DNA from: Acholoe squamosa
Lineage: Eukaryota; Annelida; Polychaeta; Phyllodocida; Polynoidae
Direction: 5' to 3'
Length of the DNA: 64,000 nt
Assembly: GCA_949317995.1 (NCBI GenBank)
Contig: OX439038.1
Coordinates: 75,898,659-75,962,658, forward strand
Below the pieces are notes generated by a model. That model had not been told where the DNA came from and made no database searches. It saw nothing but the letters and a program-made list of their open reading frames with translations. Below, one piece after another: positions 57,474 through 64,000 of this stretch. The position numbers and the translations under genes are program-made. Within the stretch, counting starts at the first letter, position 1, and each line of letters begins with the position of its first letter.

Positions 57474-60400
57474 CTAGGTTACGGCAGTCTGTAGCAACCT
57501 TGGACTGCGTCTAAGAGGTTTTGAGGCCTCTTTTATTGACCTGGTATCCATAAGAGCCTTTTCCAAGGTCTTCTTAGCCTTAGAAGGACCTTTCCTCTTA
57601 TTTTTACCTGCGCCTGCCGAGACTTTTTGTATCTTCCCCTGCTTTCCGGATGTTACGACAGGGGGCACCACCCTCTTCGGGTCTGCAACCTTCCGTGGCC
57701 GCCCGGGTCCTCGCTTTCGGGTCGGTACCACTTCGAGTTGCTTAACACGACTCTGTTCCATTACTTCCAATAGACCATCGCCGTACATTTCGGTGGAGGT
57801 ATCCCTCCCCCTCCATGGGCGTAGTCTCGCTACATTTGACTTGTAACATTTACCAAGCTGTGATTTAATAATCACTGTGCAATCACTAATAACCTGAGTT
57901 ATAGTGAAAGGTCCATCCCAATTACTGGCTAATTTCAGGTTAGCTAGAGGTTGGTGTAGACGCAGTACTCTATCCCCTAGATTAAAAAATCTAGCTTTTA
58001 GACCTGTGTCATAGCCAACTTTCTGCCAACGCGCAGTTTTCTGCAACTCGTCTCTAACCCTCTCATAGGCTTGTTTGAAATTATCCCGTAGGGATTCTAC
58101 AAACATCACCTGGCAAGGGGCTTCCGGATTCATTCTTATTACGCCGAACACCAAATCGGCTGGCATAATCAAATCCTCTCCAAAAACGAGGAGATTAGGA
58201 GAACAGTTTGTGCTCGAATGCACAGTGCCATTATAGGCATGTACCACGAATTCACATTGTTCATCCCAATCATCCATCTGCTCATTTACCAGAGACTTCA
58301 ATACTTGGATCAAAGTCCTATTGAATCTCTCTACTTGTCCATCGCTCTGTGGTCTATAGGGATTAGTTCTTGTCTTGCAGATCGCCAGACAATTACACAT
58401 CTCCTGCCACAGACTAGACTCAAATTCTCTGCCTTGGTCACTATGTAACATGAGTGGGACACCTAGGTGCAGCACCCACCCTTTTACAAAGGCCATAGCA
58501 CAAGTAACAGCCTTATGATCCGGTAAAGGAAACACTCGGGTGTACTTGGTATAATAATCAGACACGACCATCATACACATGTTGCCACTAGGAGTGGGGG
58601 GAATCCCACTAATAATGTCAACAGCTATTCTAGCAAACCTTACACCAAACAGTTCCTGGGATAATGGCAGCTTGCCTAACCCGGGTCCTGGTTTGTTCTT
58701 ACAGCACTCGGGACAGGTCTCCACCCATCGGGTGAGATCTGTACTCATGCCGGGACAATAGTATCGTCTGGTCAGACGTTCTAGAGACCGTTTCTTTCCA
58801 AAGTGTCCACTAGTTCTATGTCCATGACAGAAATACATAATATCTCGTCGCATAGCACTAGGTATGACAACTTGCAAGGTTTTGTTCCTATTAGAATGGT
58901 TCTTCCATCGAAACAGAATACCATCCCGGACTTTTAGCTCGGCCCATTGAGCTAAGAATCGTCTCATCTCTCTGTTCTCCAATGACACTACGGGTCTTGG
59001 GGGACAGATACCCTGATTAAGGAATTTAATCAAACGTGATGTGACTGCATCAGACTTCTGGAACTGCCTGATGGTCTCCAAGGACCAATTCAAGACATGT
59101 TCCGGATGGGTTTCGAATGGAACTCGAACCCCTGCCAACACAGCATTGTGTGCTCCACAATCAGTGCACTCAGCATTTGCACATTTCCTCACTGGGATTC
59201 TAGACAAAGCATCTGCATTCAAATGCTTTGCCCCGGCTCGGTGTTCAATCTGGCTGTGATTTAGACCGAATTCGGATAGGTGCGCTAACCAGCGACCTAT
59301 CATCCCCTCTGCATCTTTGAAGTTCAATAACCATCTGAGGGAAGAGTGATCAGTCCGTAGAGTGAAATCACTCCCCCACAAAAAGTGCTTGAACTTCTTC
59401 GTATAGACCACCACAGCCAACAACTCACGTTTAGTGGTACAATAGTTTCTTTGAGATTTACTCAACGTGTTACTAGCGAAGGCTATAGGAACTTCGACCC
59501 CATCCTGGACCTGAGAAAGGGCGGCTCCTATGCTTTCATTACTAGCATCAGTATCTAGAATGAAATGATCATTCTCCGTGGGGTATCTCAACACAGGTGT
59601 GATAGCAAACAAATCCTTTATTTTCATAAAGGCCTCGTCTTGCTCGGGTCCCCAAGGGAATCGTTCCTTTCTGATCCCGGGTGTCCAGTGGGACAAACTC
59701 TGGATAGGAAAGGCAACCCTTGAATATCCTGGGATAAAGTCCCGGTAGTAGGAACAGAATCCGAGGAAGGACCTAACTTCTTTCGCATTCGTGGGTGCTT
59801 GCCAATTTGACACGGCATCCAGTTTCTCCGGATCGGCTTTAATCCCTTCATTCGAGATTATTCGCCCCAAGTAATTAATAGATCTTTTGAAAAGATCGCA
59901 CTTCTTGGGTTTCAGCTTCAAACCATTAGTTATGATCCTTTCCAGGACCATACCTAAATTTTCCAAGCATTCTTCGTATGTCTTTCCAAAGACAATCACA
60001 TCGTCTAGATAGACGAGACATTTCTTCCATAAAAGGTCACTTAATAAAGTTTCCATCATGGCTTCAAATGTCGCCGGTGCATTGCACAATCCAAACGGCA
60101 TCACATTATACTGGAATAATCCAATATGACTGGAAAAGGCCGTCTTCTCCATATCTTTCGGATGCATACCCACTTGCCAGTACCCGGATTGTAAGTCTAG
60201 AGAGCAATACCATTGCTTACCTCCAAGGGAGTCTATAGTCTCATCGATCCGTGGTAAGGGATATGAATTCTTCTTGGTCATACCATTCAATTTCCGGTAA
60301 TCTATGCAGAAACGGATGCTACCATCTTTCTTGGTCACCATGCACACAGGGCTAGACCAAGGACTGGTTGATGGAATTATTACATCCTGTTCAAGCATTT

Positions 60401-61733
60401 TAGCTATCTCCTCCTCAGCTACCCTTTTTTTGGCTAGTGGGAGTCTTCTATAAGGAATCTTAAAAGGTTCATTCTCACCAGTGTCAATCGTATGCAGTAC
60501 TTTATCGGTACGCCCCAATTGTTCACTCGGTGCTGCAAAAGCTTTACGGTACTTGTACAACAAGTCAGTTAGAGCTTCACGTTGTTCATCACTTTCTACA
60601 TGGCTTTCGGCTACTAGAGTGTCTAGTTCCGGGCTCCTTTCGGGTGGGATAGGGGCTCCGGGTGCCGAAACATGTTTACAGTCTTCTATCAATTCGGATA
60701 AGACAACCGATCCAAGGATCGTATCCTTCTGTACATAGACAGTCTTGTTACCGGTATTGGATATAGGAACCACCGTCCAAGCAGCGTTAGCTACTAGAAC
60801 ATCAGCGGATTCCAATCCGATACTTGACAACATGGCCATGTCTGGCTCTACAACTCCAGTTTTTCCTGAAAACTGTCTGTCCGCTCGACATAAGACATCA
60901 CAGGCTGTGCCTGGTGGTATCTTAACAGTCTGGGCTACACTGGCTACACTGCTTACTTGCCTAAGTACACATTGTACTTCGAGATGATACGGGTCTCTCA
61001 CTTCCAATATTCCCCTCTGGGAATCTAACCTTGCTCCATATAATGCAGCAAAATCCAGACCGAGTATACCATCATCCGCGATGTTCGCCACAGTAGGGGT
61101 AAGGATGAAGTCCTTATCTTCCTGTAGACTGAACCTCATACATGTTCTACCGAACGTTTGTATCATGCTACCGTCGGCCGTACGAGCATTTCCTTCCGTT
61201 GTGAAAGTTTCATGATTCGTAGGCAAAAGATCATAGAATCTCTTAGCAATACAGGAGTGGCTAGCACCCGTATCGACAAGAAACTCAGCGGATCTACCAC
61301 TCACAGATACAACTGCGTACCACCTCCTACCTTTCAAGTAGGTAGGACTACTTGCATACTTAGCAAGTTCCGTCTTAGCGCCGAGGTCAAATCCACATCC
61401 CTTTAAGAATTCGAGACAAGGATGACCCGGGGGGAACTGGGCACACCCCACCCTGGCCAACTCATTGGCCGCTCCCTCTGGACTGATATCGGGTTTCCCC
61501 TCTGTGTTCTTCTGCCGGTTCTTGACACCTGGTGTACTATCAGTCTCCCCAGCCTCATGAGTAAGGAACTGATCAGGCTCCTTAGCTTCACTGCTGGGCG
61601 AAATCGCTAGAGGATTCTTGCCAGTACCGCAAGCTGCGATAGGCTGGCAGTCATGGCAATCACTCACTCTGGGGGTAATCCGGTTGCCATTGTGGACACC
61701 CCCTCTCAGTTTTCCTTCTTCACTGAGTCCTCC
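57474..61733 (-). CDS. pol: pol of element 2: protease, RT, RNase H, integrase
   Basis: The frame is open from just after a TAA at 61734-61736 and overlaps gag by 28 bases in the -1 frame. The first in-frame Met lies beyond the protease active site (FLVDTGASHS, about 61250-61280), so Pol must be made by fusion to Gag. Domains: aspartic protease; RT with FCIDYRKLN and catalytic YLDD (60000-60011); RNase H (LDTDAS, TKRELLAVV, RTDHSSLRW); integrase with HHCC, D,D,E core (HSDQGREF about 58430, GQVERFNRT about 58325), DGPF module, AT-hook-like GRPRK (57690-57704) and terminal RRSPRL. No stop or frameshift is visible, so it is potentially functional. Confidence 0.95.
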   Translation of the reverse strand, partial: GGLSEEGKLRGGVHNGNRITPRVSDCHDCQPIAACGTGKNPLAISPSSEAKEPDQFLTHEAGETDSTPGVKNRQKNTEGKPDISPEGAANELARVGCAQFPPGHPCLEFLKGCGFDLGAKTELAKYASSPTYLKGRRWYAVVSVSGRSAEFLVDTGASHSCIAKRFYDLLPTNHETFTTEGNARTADGSMIQTFGRTCMRFSLQEDKDFILTPTVANIADDGILGLDFAALYGARLDSQRGILEVRDPYHLEVQCVLRQVSSVASVAQTVKIPPGTACDVLCRADRQFSGKTGVVEPDMAMLSSIGLESADVLVANAAWTVVPISNTGNKTVYVQKDTILGSVVLSELIEDCKHVSAPGAPIPPERSPELDTLVAESHVESDEQREALTDLLYKYRKAFAAPSEQLGRTDKVLHTIDTGENEPFKIPYRRLPLAKKRVAEEEIAKMLEQDVIIPSTSPWSSPVCMVTKKDGSIRFCIDYRKLNGMTKKNSYPLPRIDETIDSLGGKQWYCSLDLQSGYWQVGMHPKDMEKTAFSSHIGLFQYNVMPFGLCNAPATFEAMMETLLSDLLWKKCLVYLDDVIVFGKTYEECLENLGMVLERIITNGLKLKPKKCDLFKRSINYLGRIISNEGIKADPEKLDAVSNWQAPTNAKEVRSFLGFCSYYRDFIPGYSRVAFPIQSLSHWTPGIRKERFPWGPEQDEAFMKIKDLFAITPVLRYPTENDHFILDTDASNESIGAALSQVQDGVEVPIAFASNTLSKSQRNYCTTKRELLAVVVYTKKFKHFLWGSDFTLRTDHSSLRWLLNFKDAEGMIGRWLAHLSEFGLNHSQIEHRAGAKHLNADALSRIPVRKCANAECTDCGAHNAVLAGVRVPFETHPEHVLNWSLETIRQFQKSDAVTSRLIKFLNQGICPPRPVVSLENREMRRFLAQWAELKVRDGILFRWKNHSNRNKTLQVVIPSAMRRDIMYFCHGHRTSGHFGKKRSLERLTRRYYCPGMSTDLTRWVETCPECCKNKPGPGLGKLPLSQELFGVRFARIAVDIISGIPPTPSGNMCMMVVSDYYTKYTRVFPLPDHKAVTCAMAFVKGWVLHLGVPLMLHSDQGREFESSLWQEMCNCLAICKTRTNPYRPQSDGQVERFNRTLIQVLKSLVNEQMDDWDEQCEFVVHAYNGTVHSSTNCSPNLLVFGEDLIMPADLVFGVIRMNPEAPCQVMFVESLRDNFKQAYERVRDELQKTARWQKVGYDTGLKARFFNLGDRVLRLHQPLANLKLASNWDGPFTITQVISDCTVIIKSQLGKCYKSNVARLRPWRGRDTSTEMYGDGLLEVMEQSRVKQLEVVPTRKRGPGRPRKVADPKRVVPPVVTSGKQGKIQKVSAGAGKNKRKGPSKAKKTLEKALMDTRSIKEASKPLRRSPRLLQTAVT
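61653..61715 (-). promoter_or_regulatory. Predicted -1 ribosomal frameshift signal (gag-pol)
   Basis: On the minus strand: heptamer GGAAAAC (61715-61709), whose last codon AAC directly precedes the gag TGA (61708-61706); spacer TGAGA; stem 1 GGGGGT (61703-61698) with ACCCCC (61676-61671); stem 2 ATGGCAA (61690-61684) with TTGCCAT (61659-61653). The stems interlock as an H-type pseudoknot with loops of 7, 7 and 11 bases. It lies in the only 28-base gag/pol overlap. GGAAAAC has the form of the G-GAN-style heptamer known from MMTV (GGAUUUA) rather than a perfect XXXYYYZ. Confidence 0.7.
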
Positions 61734-64000
61734 TTACCCGGATTGCTCCGGTAACGAGTGTTTCTATAAACTGGCTTATCTGCCTCACACTCGGCAGCAT
61801 AATGCCCAGTTTCCTGACATCGGAAGCATGTCACAACACTCCTATCAGGCTTAGGCCTCCTAAGATTTTCAGTAATCTTCTTTACCAAATTGTTAACCAG
61901 GTCCTCTGATAAAGAAGGACCCGTCGTGGGTTTGGTATCGGGTTGAGTCACAGGAGGTTTAGAAGTGATCACTTTCTCCTTGACGTAACCCGGTTTCTTT
62001 CCCCAGTTCCGGTTGTGCCGGGGGTTCCCTTGGCCAATGGCCCCAACGTTTTCATCTTCGTCAGGTTCCCCTGATTCGGATGAATCGGTTTCGGGTATTC
62101 CTTCCGGGATTATCATTGCTGACATCCGTTGGGGTACCTTCCCGGCAAAGATACGGGCCTTTCGATCATAATGATCTAGGGACTGGAACAAATCTGTCAA
62201 AGAGGCATCATTCTTCCAAGCTTCACAGGCTACTGTCCTGTGTTCTTGATTCCGCAATCCTTCAATGAATTGTTTAAACATCTCATCTAGGAAGCATTCA
62301 TCATCTAGTCTCCATTGAGGTCTGGCTTTATGCAACAGTCGTTGACATTCTAAGCCGAACACTTTGGCAGACTCCTTGGGCTTCTGTGTTCTTTTAGTGA
62401 ACGTCAGCCAAGGGTCTTCTCCAACTATATTCCCATATAAATATGAAGCAATCTCTATGAGTTCATCATACTTCATATGGGCTGAGAGTCCTGTTATTTG
62501 AGAATCTCTCCATTGTTCCACGGCTCCTTTTCCGTCGCCTTCCTTTAACCAGCATACTAAATAAGGCAGAGCTTCCGCTTTACCCCATCCATTGCAGTTA
62601 AAGACATCCGCGCAGCCTTGATACTCCTCCTTCCAAGGGTTCTTGGCATTAAAGGGGGTAGGTATCTTAGCTACTCTACGAGCCGGATTCGTGGATCCAG
62701 TAAGGGTTAAACCCTTACTCCATTCCATGATCTCCGTATCGTCCAGACCTTGATTGTAACAATCAACACCTAAGTTAGCAATCGCTGCATTAGAATCATG
62801 CAGCGCTTGTAACCCTGGAGAAAGAGATACTCGGCGACTGAGTCTCTTTTTCCTTGGAGGATTCGTACCATAAGTACTTCCAAAGCCTCCGGATGGTGGT
62901 CCTCCTCCACCTCCTGATCCCCCTGCTCCGTATGGAGGCACCTGTGAAAAGGTGTATCCACTGGTTTGGGGAGCCGGCCCTGGACCATTGGTGGGTTGTG
63001 TATTTCCACCAAAGCTAAAGAAACCACTATTGGGATTAGTGTTTCCTCCTGTTCCATACGACTGATTTCCATTATTGAAACCAGTCCCACTGGCAGAGGG
63101 TCTGCTCCTGGAACGATCGCTTGAGGGTCCGGATCCTTGATCACATCCGGATTGCCCCCCAGCTGTACTGGAACCTCCGGGTGCTCGTCCGGTTGTTCCT
63201 CCGGACGTGTTCCGGGTGTTACCATTGGACGGATTCGTTCCTGTTTGGGACTGATTCCATCCATACTGGGCATACGGGCCATTTGGTCCCCCTAAAGGTG
63301 ACTGTTGTGGCCATCCGCCGTCAAAGGTGGAGCTTCCTGCCGAGCGGCTTTGTTTAGCTCCACTCGCAGAATTATCCCCTTTATTTCCCGTACCTAGACC
63401 AAGAGGTATAGAGGTATTATCTGTAAATCTAACCTGATGACTCTTTACTCCTTCATAACGAGGTACAGTTGTCTCTGTTACCCCGTCATTGCCCCTCAAA
63501 GAGAACATCTGGTTACTTGTCGTGTTTAGGGCAATTCCTGAAACAGTGAAGTCTGATTCAAGAGTGCCTACTGCACGACCAGTATCTTCTAGATACTTTG
63601 ACATCTGGATAGCTTTAGCCTCCAGTTCGGAATAATCATCCATCATTTTAGTCTGTTTAACAGCCAAATCTGTGGATTCGCGTATCAATTGATCTTTGAG
63701 TTTTTCATGCTCATCGGTCTGTTTTTGGTACGTTTCCCGAGCATCTTTGAAGGCTGATTCTATTTTCTTCAGCTCTTCTTGATACTTGCCGTAGGCCGAT
63801 TGAGTTGAATTTAACTCTTGTTTAGTTCTATTCAACTCATCATACGAGGCTCTGTATTCCAGATCCGCCGTATATAGTGCATCACGATACTGTTCGTGCT
63901 GGAGTTGAAAATCTTGCTTTTCTTTCTCCATCTGATCCAACAACAATTGTTGTTGGCGTCTACAACTCTGATCGTAATCGAGACGTTCCGATATCAACTG
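61706..64000 (-). CDS. gag: gag of element 2 (N-terminus beyond window)
   Basis: The frame is open to the window edge, with about 764 codons seen. Order: a long coiled coil (about residues 1-150), a Gly/Ser/Asn/Pro-rich linker (about 195-375), a capsid-like domain (from IMEWSKGLTL through LPYLVCWL, ECQRLLHKARP and FIEGLRNQEH), and a zinc knuckle CFRCQETGHYAAEC near the C-terminus. The stop TGA at 61706 directly follows the proposed slippery heptamer. The long N-terminal coiled coil plus linker is larger than in compact Ty3-type Gag. The true start is not visible. Confidence 0.92.
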   Translation of the reverse strand, partial: QLISERLDYDQSCRRQQQLLLDQMEKEKQDFQLQHEQYRDALYTADLEYRASYDELNRTKQELNSTQSAYGKYQEELKKIESAFKDARETYQKQTDEHEKLKDQLIRESTDLAVKQTKMMDDYSELEAKAIQMSKYLEDTGRAVGTLESDFTVSGIALNTTSNQMFSLRGNDGVTETTVPRYEGVKSHQVRFTDNTSIPLGLGTGNKGDNSASGAKQSRSAGSSTFDGGWPQQSPLGGPNGPYAQYGWNQSQTGTNPSNGNTRNTSGGTTGRAPGGSSTAGGQSGCDQGSGPSSDRSRSRPSASGTGFNNGNQSYGTGGNTNPNSGFFSFGGNTQPTNGPGPAPQTSGYTFSQVPPYGAGGSGGGGGPPSGGFGSTYGTNPPRKKRLSRRVSLSPGLQALHDSNAAIANLGVDCYNQGLDDTEIMEWSKGLTLTGSTNPARRVAKIPTPFNAKNPWKEEYQGCADVFNCNGWGKAEALPYLVCWLKEGDGKGAVEQWRDSQITGLSAHMKYDELIEIASYLYGNIVGEDPWLTFTKRTQKPKESAKVFGLECQRLLHKARPQWRLDDECFLDEMFKQFIEGLRNQEHRTVACEAWKNDASLTDLFQSLDHYDRKARIFAGKVPQRMSAMIIPEGIPETDSSESGEPDEDENVGAIGQGNPRHNRNWGKKPGYVKEKVITSKPPVTQPDTKPTTGPSLSEDLVNNLVKKITENLRRPKPDRSVVTCFRCQETGHYAAECEADKPVYRNTRYRSNPGKEDSVKKEN

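Larger units (their letters stand above)
51577..64000 (-). mobile_element. Ty3/gypsy-type LTR retroelement 2, 5' end beyond window
   Basis: On the minus strand: gag (open at the window edge to 61706), pol (to 57474), spacer, ORF3 in two overlapping frames (56919-53304), 3' internal region, polypurine tract and 3' LTR (51577-51994). Domain order protease-RT-RNase H-integrase identifies Ty3/gypsy (Metaviridae). The host site is a (TA)n tract in a CTNNBL1 intron, antisense to that gene. Gag and pol look intact and only ORF3 is broken, so the insertion may be fairly young. Confidence 0.95.

Noticed and set aside
1-64000. CRISPR arrays, bacterial operons, tRNA and rRNA genes
   Set aside because: Repeats are minisatellite or transposon in nature, genes are intron-bearing, and no tRNA or rRNA signature was seen by eye.

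Overview
The window is bilaterian animal nuclear DNA. It holds two spliced host genes with ordinary GT-AG introns, poly-purine and microsatellite tracts, MITEs, and large LTR retroelements. Both host genes recognised, ZC3H18 and CTNNBL1, are conserved metazoan RNA-processing genes. The mobile-element load and F-type envelope relic suggest a marine invertebrate (mollusc, brachiopod, amphioxus or hemichordate type), but the species cannot be fixed from the sequence.

Layout. 1-6836 (+): 3' part of a Ty3/gypsy-type retroelement (element 1): integrase half of pol, a large third ORF, 3' LTR. 6837-16223 (+): 3' part of a second, degenerate element (B), into whose integrase gene element 1 seems to have inserted. 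It has an integrase tail, a small ORF, a baculovirus-F/gypsy-type envelope pseudogene behind a strong splice acceptor, a further small charged ORF, and a 3' LTR with three 82-bp U3 repeats. 17621-30744 (-): a ZC3H18 orthologue in about 20 coding exons. 30745-41111: intergenic, rich in repeats, with a clean solo LTR (36683-37100, 4-bp target duplication). 41112-49252 (+): first six coding exons of CTNNBL1; the rest lies beyond the window. 49590-51188: a 36-bp minisatellite of about 44 units. 51577-64000 (-): a nearly full retroelement of the element-1 type (element 2), inserted antisense into a (TA)n tract in a CTNNBL1 intron, with LTR, polypurine tract, third ORF in two overlapping pieces, pol and most of gag.

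How the parts work together. Elements 1 and 2 share gag-pol-ORF3 architecture. ORF3 occupies the place of env but has no membrane segment. It carries two zinc-finger-like modules, a conserved PAMGPxGPE motif and a C-terminal coiled coil, and in both elements it begins just downstream of a possible splice acceptor. This ORF3 family is the best candidate here for an undescribed function. Element 2 also shows a compact -1 frameshift signal between gag and pol: heptamer GGAAAAC, five-base spacer, predicted H-type pseudoknot. All three integrases end in an AT-hook-like RGRP/GRPRK motif, and the observable insertions are in AT-rich DNA. ZC3H18 (nuclear exosome/cap-binding adaptor) and CTNNBL1 (Prp19/CDC5L spliceosome factor) lie head to head about 10 kb apart.
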